Of a stretch of 64,000 nucleotides of DNA, positions 39,301-52,879 are shown one piece after another. Under the pieces are notes generated by a model. It searched no databases. It was not told the DNA's origin and was given only the letters and a program-made list of their open reading frames with translations. Numbering within the stretch: position 1 is the first letter of the stretch; each line of letters opens with the position of its first letter. The stretch comes from Poronia punctata (Eukaryota > Ascomycota > Sordariomycetes > Xylariales > Xylariaceae). The stretch is taken from the NCBI GenBank assembly GCA_022579005.1, contig MU401613.1, positions 1 through 64,000 of the forward strand. The letters are read 5' to 3'. The position numbers and the translations under genes were made by a program.

Positions 39301-42300
39301 CTTATAAAAAGCTTATTATATATTAATTTTTTTAAAACTTTTTGCTTAAGTAATTTATAATAGTATTTTTTTAATTAAAGGTAATAAGTATTAGTTTTTT
39401 TTAGTTAAGCTATTTAATTTTTTATAATTTATATAAAAATATAATTTTTTATAAAGCTTTTATATAAATAAAATAAATAATGCTTCTAATATATTACTAG
39501 GCTTTATAAACTTTTTTTATAAGTAGTTTATAAAGTATTTTTAAATAGCTTTTAGCTTATTAAAAAATATTTTATATAAAAAGCTATATTTAAAGTTTTT
39601 AGCTAACTTATTATTAATAAATTTTATTAAGTAATTTACTTTTAAATAATATAAAAGTAATTTATTAAAGTTTACTTTACTAAAAGTTTATAAAAAGTTA
39701 TAATACTTTAAAAAAATTACTTTTAAAGCTTTTTTTTTAGTTTTTTGCTTTTTTTATTAAAAAACTATTTTACTGTTTACTTATTAATAATAAAGTTAAT
39801 TTTTTATACTTATTATTTTAACTTTATTTTTTAAATAGTTTATATATATTATTTATTAAAATAAAAAGGCTATAAGTAAGCATAGCTTAATATATAGCTT
39901 TTTTTTATATTAAGCAATACTATTTTTATATATTTAGTAAGGTTTTTATATATTTAATAGCTATTTTTTAAATATGCTTTATTTTTTACATTTTTAATAG
40001 TTAGTTTTTTTTTTAGCTATAATTACGTTTTATTTAAGCTTTATAAAGTTTTTTTTATTTTTTATATATTAGCTTTAATAAAGTTAAAGTTAATGTTAGT
40101 TTATTACTTTTATACTTTTTGCTTAGCTTTAAGTAGCAGTTTTATTAAATTTTTTTAATATAAACTATGTTTAGCTTTTTTAAAAAAGTTTTTTAAAAAT
40201 ATAAGCTAGTAGTTATAATAATTTAGTAAAATATTATATTTAACAAACTATAGTTTTTTAAAAATTATTAAATATTATATTTTTAAAACTACTAAAAAAA
40301 CGTTTTTAAAAGTTTTTTTATTAATATAAAATATAATTATAAAGATTTTATATATTTTTTAGCTTTTTCTTTTTATTAAACTTTATAACTATTTAAAAAT
40401 TAAAGTTTATAATAATTATAAAGTTTAAGTTTGTTTTAATTTATTTAGCAAATTTAGCATTTATTATTATATAAATATTAGCTTTTATATTATTAAAAGT
40501 ATTATTTATAAATAAAGAAAATTTATTATTTAATAGTATATAGTTAAATATAAAAGGTTTTTCTTTATATATTTATTTATAATATTTAATTTTTTATTAG
40601 TTTTAATATTTAATAATACTTTTTTTAAGTAAAAGTTTATTTGCTTTAAGGTTACGTTTTTAATAACTTTTTATTTTTAGTTTTAGTTTGTTATAAAGTA
40701 TTATTTTTATAACTATATACTAGTAAGATTGCTTAAATATATATTTATTAGTTAAATCTTTTTTAATAAGTAATTATATAAAGTATATTTTTATACTTTA
40801 TAGTTAAAGTAGCGTTTTTTTATAATAAAAGTTTTTATTTTTTTAGCTATAAGCTTAGGTTATTATTTTAACGTATTATAATTATTTACTTTATAGCATA
40901 ACTTAAAACTTTTACTATTAGTAAAAGCTAGCTTAAAAGCCCTAAAAGCTAACTAAGTACTTTAAGCAAGCTTAGCTATATTATTAAGTATATAAAAGTT
41001 ATTATTGCTTATAGCTTTTTAGTTAATTTTGCGCTTATTTTTTTTAAAAATATATATATTACTTAAATATAGTAATAAATAAAAGCTTTAAAGTTTATAT
41101 TATTATTTAAGTACTAAAAAGTAGTTTTTTAATATAGTTAGGCTATAAGTTTATTATAAAACTTTTTTTTTTACTTAGTATAGAAAATATATTATTTTTT
41201 AGTAAGTTAAACAAAATAGTTTTTAAAAGTTTAGTAGTTAGTAAAACTTTTTATTTTTTATTTTTTATTTTTTATTTTAACTTATTATTTTTAGTTAATA
41301 TTTTTATATTTACTTTTTAAATAGTTTAAAAGCTTAAATAAAATATTTATTATATTAAAATAATTTTTTTATAAATAAAGCTAAAAGTTTTTAGCTACTA
41401 TACTTTTTAAATAAGCTTTTATATTAATAAATTATGCTTAATTATTAATAAACTAGTTTTAATTAGCTTTAAGTTAATTTTTTATATATTATAGCTATAC
41501 TTTAAAAGTAACTTTATTTCTTTTTTATTATTATAAAATATAAATATTTTATTTTTAGTAAACTTATAAGCTTAGCTTGCTATTAAAAATATTAGTATAT
41601 TATTATATAATAAAAAGCAATATTTTAATAAAAGATTTATAACTTATTAGTTAGCATTTTTAACTTAAATTTTAAAACGTTTAATTTTTATATAAAAATT
41701 AATTAGTTTTTAAGCTATACGTTTTATAGCTTTTTTTACGCTAATAAAACTAAAAGCTAGTACGTTATTATTATATTTATAAGCTTATTAGCAAAGTAGC
41801 TATACTTTTTTTAATAAAGTTATATTTTTTTCTAATAAAGCTATGTTTTTTTAAAAACCTAGCTAAGCTAAGTAGTATACTTAGCAAATTAAGTTTACTA
41901 TAGTTTTTTTATTTATAATAAAGCTTATATATATTTTGTTTGCTTATAAGTAGTAAGCAAGTAATATAGCGTTTATAGCTTAAACTTTTAAAAAATAATA
42001 TTTAAATAGGTTTTTATTAAGTTTTTAAAAGCTTTAAGATTTATAATATTATTAAAATTAAAAATTGCTACTTTTTTGTTTTTAGTTATTATTATAAAAA
42101 AAAAGCTTAGTTTATTAAATTTTTTAATAAATATTTTAATAAAAGTAATAACTAGCTTATAAGTTTTTTAGTAGTATTTTACTTAGGTTGCTATATAGCA
42201 TAATTTTTTAAAAGCTTTTATAGTAATTTATTAATTAAAAATGCAAGCTTGCTTAAATAATATGTTAAATATATTTTTATTATTAAATTCTTTATATTTT

Positions 42301-42638
42301 ATTGTTTTTATATTTATATTAAAAAATAAACGTAAAATAATAATAAATTTATAATAAGTTTTTATTTAAAGTATTTTATTTACTTTTAAAATAGTTTTTA
42401 TAAAGTTGCTATTTTTATATAATATTTTAGCTAAAGCTAACTATTTTATAACTATATATATTTTTGCGCGTTTTTTATTTTTTTAAGCTATAATTTTAGT
42501 TAATAGCTAAAATAATTAAATATTAGTATTTTAGCAACTTTATTAATGTTTATTAGTTAAATTAAATATTTAAGTTAGTTTTACAAGTTAAGATTATATA
42601 TGCAATTTTTAGCTTATATTATTTATAAACTTTAAAAT

Positions 42639-42879
42639 TATTATAATTAAGTTATAAAGAAAGCAAAGCTTTTAAAAGTAACTTATTTTATTACTAAAAA
42701 TCTTAAAGTAAAAAAAAAAAAAAAAGCTTTTAAATTCTTTTTATATATATAAACCTATATATGCACTAAAAAGTAGGTTTGCAGCTGTTTGCAAGTATAA
42801 GCCTTAGTATTTATTGTTTAAAAGAAATAATAGCTATAAGCTACTTATTAGTTATATAGCTATTATCTTATTTATAACT
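42639..42879. repeat. Right LTR of the 6.8-kb retrotransposon
   Basis: A 241-bp terminal repeat collinear with 36097-36341 and followed directly by TTAAG. More of its G positions have become A than in the left copy. Confidence 0.85.
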
Positions 42880-44228
42880 TTAAGCGTATAAAAGTAAACA
42901 TTTTAATATAATAAATTTTATATTAACTATATAGTTTTTAACTTTATAAAACTATAATAATTGCTTTTTAAATTTAAGTTTAATAATTTATTTATTATAA
43001 ACTATTTTAATTTTTAATATAAATAATATAAATATTTATAAATTATACTTCTTTTAAAGTTTTATAAATAATAATTAAATAAATACTTTAAGTAATATTT
43101 AATTATAAAAAGTGTTAATATATTACTTTTAATTCTTTTATTATATAAGTACTAATCTATAATAATATATTTAAATAAGCAATTTAGCTATTTTTAAAAC
43201 TTTATTAACTTAGTTTTTAAGCTTTTTATATATATAAATAAAAAGGATTATTTAGCTAATTAAGTAATAAATTATATTAAAACTTAAATAGCTAGCTTAA
43301 AAAGACTATAAAAGAAATTTTCTTTAAATATAAGGTTTTTTAATATACTTTATTAGCATTTTTTAAAATAAAATAAAGAAAAGTTTTATTTATCCTTAAA
43401 AATAAGTAATTTAAAACATATTATATATAATAGTTTTATATATAGTATAATTAAAAGCTATTTATATTTTTAAAGCAGCTTTTAAATATTTTTATATTTT
43501 ATTAAAAGAAAATTTAAATAACTATTTTAAATAAAGTAAAATTTATAATAAAGTTTATATAATAAGCTATATTTTTAAATTATAAAATAAAAAGCTTTTA
43601 TTTACTTTAAATTATTATATTAACATTTTTATATACTTAAATTAATATAATAAAGTTATTAGTATATAGTTAGTTTTTTAAAATATATTTTAAATGTTAT
43701 AAAAGTAACTTAAGTTATTAAAAATAAAAAAAAAGTTTTAAGTTAAAAATAGTAAAACCTTTTAAAAAGTATTAATTTTTATATATTATTTACTTACTTT
43801 AAAGCTACTATATATAAAAACTTATTTTAACTATTTATTTAACTACTTATAAGCTATTTATTAATTTTAACTTTTTTATACTTATTTTTAAAGCTTTATA
43901 AGCTTTAATGCTTTTAAGCTTAAAATTGCTTTTAATTTTAATTTTAATATAATTTAAAAATTTTATATTTATTTTAAAAACTTTATTATTATTTAATAAG
44001 TTATAAAAGCTTTTATATATAAACTAAACCTTATTAATATTAAAAGTATTTTTAAAAAGCTTTTTAGTTAATATAATATTATTATAATAAGCAAAGCTTT
44101 TATTATAGCTAAAAGTTAAAAATTTACTATAACCTTTATAACTTTTTTTTACTTATAAAAAATAAAGTAAAAACTATTTTTATTAAGTTTTATACTTTAA
44201 TACTTATACTTTTTTTCTTAAAAGTTAT

Positions 44229-45140
44229 AATCATAATCAGCCTGCTGTGCGCATTGTATTGCATCGACAAGCAGGAAAAGGCCTTGCGCTATTCTTGACC
44301 GTCTGTATCATTTCCTCTGGCCAACCACGACCATGTTGAGAACCTCATCCTTTTTGCAGCCGCCCTCAAAGAAGCCATGGGTCCTAACGAGGCAAGGAGA
44401 AGGCACATAACTCGATCTATCAGCAAAACCTCTTGATTTCAGTTGTGCTGATCTGCCATTATTAGATGTACATATACCTATATCATTGCATTGTGTCTCC
44501 AATTCACTTCGACCCCCGGTTAGGTGAGGACTCCGGTTAGGTAGTGAGTTGGACAGATTCCCACGGCGCCCAGCCAGGCAGCAGGACGCAGAGTGGGGAA
44601 TATGACCACCAACAGAAGTTACAGGCCAAAGATCCCCAAAACATAATATTTTGACAACCTGTTGCTCCCGGCTCCTCCTATAGACCTTACAAACGCTGCC
44701 ACAAAAGGTAAAGCAACGCTTTAAAAGTACACGGACGCTGTATTTGCGCCCAGCGTCTTCGGCCTGCCTTGGTTATTGTGCACTACCTTGCGCGGTGGAA
44801 AGAGAACTCGGGCGCGGATCATTATAGTCATGTTACCAGATTTCTCAGATTGCCTAAGCCAGGAGAGGTGAAAAAGAGGCGGTCGGTGCTCTAGCCCGCT
44901 GCTGGCCTGCACTTCCTTTGATTAAACAGGGCAGAGATGGTTAAAATACGTTTTTCCTAACCAGTGGATTGAAAAATCTGCTATTGCTGCCTACCTACTT
45001 ACTAGTGATAACTTTTAACGCCAGACATATAGGTATATATAGTAATCTAGCACATATCATCTTTCGGCTATAATAAGGGTGCAGCTACAAGGCTTTCTCT
45101 AAGGATATTAGAGCTTGCAGCTGGATGGTTTGATCACTGT
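44229..45140. other. Gene-free DNA between the AT-rich block and the miniature LTR element
   Basis: Ordinary composition resumes at about 44229. No open frame has recognisable features. The last four bases before the element (CTGT, 45137-45140) match those after its right end. Confidence 0.55.
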
Positions 45141-45246
45141 TGTAGGGGAAGGTACGGATTAGACTATATTAGAGGGTCCTTTACAGTCAGGGCACTGTAT
45201 CCCTCTAACACTTTAACATACCATAATACACCTATCCAATCCAACA
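45141..45246 (+). repeat. Left 106-bp terminal repeat of the TRIM candidate
   Basis: Begins TGTAGGGG and ends CCAACA. It differs from the right copy at three positions (repeat positions 5, 32 and 66), all transitions. Confidence 0.8.
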
Positions 45247-45866
45247 TATAGTGAGAGCTGCCGCCTTCGATATAATTCCTGTCTGCGTTTTTCCCATCGC
45301 AGTACTTATCAATACATCACGATACAAAGTCAATTATTCATACCTACAATGTAATTCTAATCTATTTGCCGGTTAAGAGCCGTTGCCTCGCCGTGCCCTT
45401 CGCTTTCGCTCTTCGTTTTAGCGTTTCTTTTAGTCGTCAACCAACATACATACCTACGAAATTAAAAAAAGTACAAGCCAATATTCCGACATACCTACAT
45501 ACCTACACAAGACCAGATCTCCTTGCCACGGCTCGAGTAGAGAAGAACAAGAATTATACATACACATACTTCCCTTTATTTTTTCAAATTCATTATAAAC
45601 AACGTCAAAAACAAGGTTTACGTCGATTATTTTCAAAAAATTCCAGCATAAGACTCTCCCCTAACCTTTACCTGTCGACGTATTTCTAGCTAGGATAAAA
45701 AGAAACCTAGGAAGGTAGAGAAGACTTCGTAAAGTAGTCATGTTTAAGGCAGTCGGAGAGACATTAAAAACAAGGTTAATTATAATAAATCTAAAAGTAT
45801 TTCAGGTGGTTTTTGTGTAGTAGTTTCGCCTCGTCGGTGACGTATAGCAAGGAAGGTTTAGCCGTG

Positions 45867-45972
45867 TGTAAGGGAAGGTACGGATTAGACTATATTAAAG
45901 GGTCCTTTACAGTCAGGGCACTGTATCCCTCCAACACTTTAACATACCATAATACACCTATCCAATCCAACA
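45867..45972 (+). repeat. Right 106-bp terminal repeat of the TRIM candidate
   Basis: Begins TGTAAGGG and ends CCAACA, the same length as the left copy with no indels. It is followed by CTGT, as is found before the left copy. Confidence 0.8.
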
Positions 45973-46343
45973 CTGTACCTAAATACCAGTTAAACATATC
46001 ACAGCCAGGCGCCGCATGGCAGTTCCTAGTATTACGGGCCATGGGCTAGCGCACAAGGCGTCATTTAAACAATCGCTGTTATAATTATAGAGTCAATGCA
46101 ACCGCACCGCGCGGTCATGTTGCTCTTAATTTCACTTCATAGTAATGTGTTTAGTAATGCAGTACTTGATGGTCAACTGCCGAATTTGCTGATGTACAAC
46201 CCAATGCCTTTAAAGCAACGCAATTAACGCCACGATTACCCTTTCCCTGTAAAAACCGAAGTCGTCATGCCGCCATCCCAGAAGAATCATCAAAAGAGTA
46301 CCATATCTACCAGTCCTGTCACACCATACGCACCATGCGGATT
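45973..46343. other. Short spacer downstream of histone H3
   Basis: Contains the 3' untranslated region of the H3 gene on the minus strand. No gene is seen. Confidence 0.5.
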
Positions 46344-48817
<2,474 letters not shown>

Positions 48818-51800
48818 ATGTTGTTTTTGCTTTGGACAAGGTCCATGTCTGTTACGAATTGTTATTTGCGCGCATACTACATACTACGGTTGCCACATTG
48901 AGCACGCGTCGCCTTGTGGTCTGGTCACGACGATCATGGGAATGGGTTCTTGTCTTTTTCGGGGTGTTCAATGTACCATACGGGATACGGGGGGTTACAG
49001 GCTTTAAGGAATTATCAATCTGCCTATAAGAGCATTTGTGAATAATAATTTTATGACTTTGGCGATTTGCATGTTTGCGTATTCTTACGCGGTTGTGTAT
49101 AGCGCGTGGGGGGGTTGGTCGCGTTGTAGTGTGTAGTTTGCTATAGTAGATATGGTTGTATCGGGCGCCTCGCCTGTCCGTAAAAGGCTGGTATTATCTG
49201 CTTATGATGTCCCTAGATAGGAACTCTATCTTATAAGTGCTCGTCTCGTAAGCAGCGGCGCTGATGTGAGGGTTTTGCCCCTCCTCCCCCCCTCACTGTC
49301 GACGTTATGTTAGCTGGAATAAGCGACAGTTACCACAAATACTACATACAGTATATGAATTATTATGCAGCCGTGATCCATAGCTTGGATAGCTTAGCTG
49401 CGGGCCTCAGCTATATGTACCACGGGCAGCGGGGTAACTACCGACTTACCTTGTGTCACTGGCAACTGCTTCCTGATATATCTCAGCCATCCTACTGTAG
49501 AGCCTGTCTGTAAAACCTCGGACCAGCCCGGTCAACAACTACAGGGTAGAGTACGCCACAACAGATGTTTATAAATGTAGGTACCTTAACTGCCCAGCTA
49601 GCTTTCTCTGTATGTTCGTGTCCTAGTAGAAGTAAAATCTTAAAAGCTTTTGCTCTCCCTCTAGGAACCGATTTATTACGGTGCTCGGTAATTACAACTA
49701 CCGAGGCGACTTATTTAACTTGCTGTATGAGGGGCTACCTATGTCTCTTTGGGCACGACTGCTCACGTCTGATACCCTTTACTACATGCATTAGACAGAG
49801 ATGCTTGTTTATGGCATATCACCATTTAGTCCCAGCTCACCAACCCGTGCCCGCTAGCACATGGAGGCAAGGAAGGCCAAGAAGTACATATGCTACTGAT
49901 GCCGCTTTGGTAACCATACTATCCACCGTCCGGCGCCTGTGTCGCAGGGAATTTTACCTATTTCATTGTGGCTCGTTTCATGCGTAGTTGAGTCTATAGA
50001 GTCGATGAATAGGTAGCTCTGGCCAGGTCGCCTGGCGGGTCCCTGGGTATGCCACCATCGGTGGGATGTGTCTGACAAGTCTTCGAGGGAAAGTTGTCGG
50101 CCACAAGAGCACCCTAAGCATGTATCAAACTCTTGTACACCTGGTCGTGACTGGAAATTGCCACCCCGGGCCCAGTTGTCTTCATATCCGTAGCCACAAG
50201 CCATGTGGACCGTTATACCTAAACTTGTGGCTTACCCAGTCTGTCTCAATAACGATACATGTGTTGTAATTACGTACGTCGACGATTAATATTTGCCGGA
50301 GACCATACCGGCTGGCGGCCGAGAATCGTGCCGACCCTGCCATTCGGTTGCTATATCACAAAGGCCAGAGCGGGCGCCTCATAACCCCAATGTAAATCCC
50401 GTCCTCCGATCACTTTCTTGTGGCCGGAGACCCTTTTGACAATCACAACAACGGACGCAGCTAGAAAATGCTTGCTTGCTATGATGACAACTCAATGTTT
50501 CGAACCGTTGCTTGGCGTCGCTATAGATAACTGCTGCTGGGTGGCCAAACGGTACGCTAGGCAATACCTAGGTGACGGCAAATGAACGCCGTCCCGAGAA
50601 CGTCTATTGTAGCCTCACGCCAAAATGGGGGAGCATACTTTATGACGATGGCCAAGAGGGGGAACGGGCAGCTCTGGCCACTAACTTACGAAGTTTAGGG
50701 ACCACCCGCAACCTATAGAGAACTCTTGTTCGTATACATGGGGAGCGACCGTAAAGAGAAGTCGAATTTATCGCATCATACAGGTACAATCAACTGTACC
50801 TAATCACAGCAACGGAGCCACGCCCTGAGCATTGCACGAGGCAACCCCCAGAAAAGCTCAAGGCCACAAGCATGTCTTCCGGATCTGGGAAGAGCCGACG
50901 TTGACGAACATGACTGGAAAAGGGGAGACGTACAAAAAGACACGAAGTCGGCTAAGTTCGTCTGCGCAAGGAACTACAGCTATGTTTAATATAAATTCGG
51001 AGCAGTAGGTATACGACTCATATATCCGGACTTAATCTCAGCTGCATACCACCGAGGTGTGGTTATTAGCCACAACACGCAACCTACGGTTCGGTCACAA
51101 CCTCCGGACTCTAGAAGAGGGTGGAGACCTCGTCGACCACCGTAGATACCCCGACAGGCTGGTAGAGGCAGTGCCAAATTAGGAAGGTCGAGGCGAGAAT
51201 CAATAGTGTTTTCCGGCTTGGCAGAAGGTCAAGATTGTAGGATCGTAAAAGCGTACAGGTAAAATATTAATTATTCATCCCGAGGCCCCGAGGCCCCGAA
51301 TCGCCACTTGACTTAACGCCGACCATTTAAGGGTTGGGACAAAAGAAGGGACGGGTGGTGTGGTTGCGATAAGGTGTGTGATCTGGCCCAGGCAGTGCCA
51401 GGCCAGATGCTTCGGCGCCCGCCGAGCCAGCGCCCACCCGCACATCGTCCCTTCTCCACATTCGCAGAATTTGCAGCCCCCCATATACCCCTACTAGGTA
51501 GACTAGGTCGTATTAGCTTAAGTACTTAACCTACCTATACTTAGACTCCGTTTTCAGTATTACGCGTGTGAGGGTTAAGCGCGAGTCTTCCATTGACAGT
51601 CAGCGCCACGAGCACGTTGCATCGCATGCCGTGTACACGGACGGCTATTATAACAATGTCCGGGATAGAATGGGTTTCTTGGAGTTCAGGGCATCCCGAT
51701 CAGATCATAGGTCCGTGTCCAATGCAAGAACTTTGGAAGTTGGCCCGTGTCGGGCTAGGGGCTGGGTAGGCTTCGGCATTCCCACGTGGTGGCGACCCCA

Positions 51801-52626
51801 ACAGAGCGGGTCTGGATCAAGCTACTATGTTCGGTTCGGTTCCGGCCTCGTGTTACCCGCCCTGAGTCCCTGACAGAGAGCTAGATCATGGCTGTGCAAT
51901 CCCGCAGTGTGCGATGGAGGTACAAGTAGATAATAGTGATAGTCTACCTGATACATTTACGCACGTAGGTTCCTGTCTCCCTCAAAAGGCTTGGCCTGTC
52001 TATGTTTTTCTTGTTGAAAATTTACCTTGCTCATTTCTATTGCATGTGATATTCTGTCCACATAGACGCAATAACATTTATTACCGCTGATTTTCTGATA
52101 GGCAACAACTTGTACGCGTATACACAGTAGCCACTAGGGCTTGACCGAGATATATTATCATTACACGCCATTACATCTCCTCCGTATAACAGGCGGCCTA
52201 TAGAGCATCCTTGGTATAATGTACAAGGATTATAGACCTACATTACAACAAGAGTAAACGCGTGGACGTATTATCTTGCACCTAACTTAAAAATTTCTGT
52301 TACACTTGTACTTATATTTTTCTTCTTCTAGCTACTACCGCAGTCTCTTACGTTCTAGTCTAAACTAGGGGCACAGCACTACTAGGTATTATAGGCAGTA
52401 AAGCTAAACAAAGTCTATATCTACGGTATATATAATGTTGCACTTTAACTATTTATTTAATTATAATAGCTTTATATATGTATAGGTTTACAACACCTTG
52501 GTTAGCAGGTTATTTACAACTTCTTGCAACTATATAGTTTATAACTTTAGTATAAGTATTTAATATTTTTAGTCTAGGTTAAGTATTTAAGTGTATAGTA
52601 TATATGTTAGGTTAGTTCTTCCCCTC
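48818..52626. other. 3.8-kb gene-free region between H4 and the solo LTR
   Basis: It starts with the H4 3' untranslated region. Several open frames of 60-140 codons (for example 49565-49987 plus, 49893-50204 minus, 51568-51873 plus) show no domain, signal peptide or conserved motif, and overlap each other on both strands, so I do not call them. From about 52300 the DNA becomes AT-rich with weak RIP-like character up to the LTR, suggesting remnants of a repeat. Confidence 0.5.
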
Positions 52627-52874
52627 TGTTGCAAATAAGTTACAAAGAAGGCAAGGCTACTAAAGGATAACTTGGTCTTTTGCTAGAAATCTTAGGTGAA
52701 AGAGAAAAAGAAGGAAAAGCTTCAGTTGCGCAAATCTATTGCGCACAGAAAGGTGGAGCTGCAGCTGCCTACAGATGCGAGCCTTTACATTATACTTGTT
52801 AGGTAAGGGAGGTGCGTGTAGGTAATGGCTGTATGTCAGCTATTGACCCTTTTGCCATTGACCGATCCGTAACT
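52627..52874. mobile_element. Solo LTR of the same retrotransposon family as 36097-42879
   Basis: This 248-bp sequence aligns along its whole length to the two LTRs of the 6.8-kb element: the start TGTTGCAAATAAGTTAC against TATTATAATT..GTTAT, then aagaaggcaaggct, gaaaaagaaggaaaagctt, gcagctg and the end CCGTAACT against TTATAACT. It carries an insertion of about 14 bases near its right end. It is flanked on both sides by CCCTC (52622-52626 and 52875-52879), a 5-bp target-site duplication like that of the full element. Many differences are C-to-T or G-to-A in the AT-rich copies, so this copy is close to the unmutated LTR. No internal region follows. It is best explained by recombination between the two LTRs of a former full insertion. 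Confidence 0.82.
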
Positions 52875-52879
52875 CCCTC

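Larger units (their letters stand above)
36097..42879. mobile_element. Complete but RIP-destroyed LTR retrotransposon (6783 bp)
   Basis: Two direct repeats bound the element: 36097-36341 (245 bp) and 42639-42879 (241 bp). They align along their whole length, sharing for example ttataaagaaagcaa, ggtttgcagctgttt and ctacttattagttatatag. The 5-bp sequence TTAAG lies immediately outside both ends (36092-36096 and 42880-42884), a perfect target-site duplication. Differences between the LTRs are mostly G-to-A and C-to-T. The interior of about 6.3 kb has no open frame, so gag-pol has been destroyed and I cannot assign Gypsy or Copia. A pure T run then A run follows the left LTR (36343-36358). If that is the polypurine tract, the element lies on the minus strand, but mutation makes this uncertain. 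Confidence 0.85.
33905..44228. repeat. AT-rich, RIP-type degenerate repeat block (right)
   Basis: About 10.3 kb of DNA made almost only of A and T, with sharp edges near 33905 and 44228. There is no open frame of useful length. Surviving C bases are mostly in CT and CG pairs and rarely in CA, the pattern left by repeat-induced point mutation. It contains an assembly gap, a 9-bp satellite and one complete LTR retrotransposon (36097-42879). The flanks 33905-36091 and 42885-44228 are equally mutated, so the LTR element appears nested in older repeats, which I could not classify. Confidence 0.88.
45141..45972 (+). mobile_element. Candidate terminal-repeat retrotransposon in miniature (TRIM), 832 bp
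   Basis: Two direct repeats of exactly 106 bp lie at 45141-45246 and 45867-45972. They begin TGTA(G/A)GGGAAGG and end ATCCAACA, the TG...CA termini of LTRs. I count three differences between them, all transitions. CTGT occurs just outside each end (45137-45140 and 45973-45976; ACTGT if one ambiguous base is counted), a probable target-site duplication. The 620-bp interior has only a 107-codon lysine/tyrosine/threonine-rich frame without retroelement motifs. A purine-rich stretch (agcaaggaagg, 45847-45857) sits shortly before the right repeat and could be a polypurine tract, suggesting plus orientation. I found no convincing primer-binding site. The size and lack of gag-pol fit a non-autonomous TRIM; a segmental duplication is the alternative. 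Confidence 0.68.

Noticed and set aside
33905..44228. Centromere
   Set aside because: AT-rich RIP blocks can be centromeric in fungi, but a 10-kb block flanked by active genes is too small to claim this, and similar AT-rich DNA also occurs at 1-4650.
45366..45689. 107-codon frame inside the TRIM candidate
   Set aside because: No gag, protease, reverse transcriptase or other motif is visible; composition is typical of the local non-coding DNA.
49565..50204. Possible small genes (140 codons plus, 103 codons minus)
   Set aside because: They overlap on opposite strands, lack a recognisable motif, signal peptide or intron support, and lie in repeat-remnant DNA.
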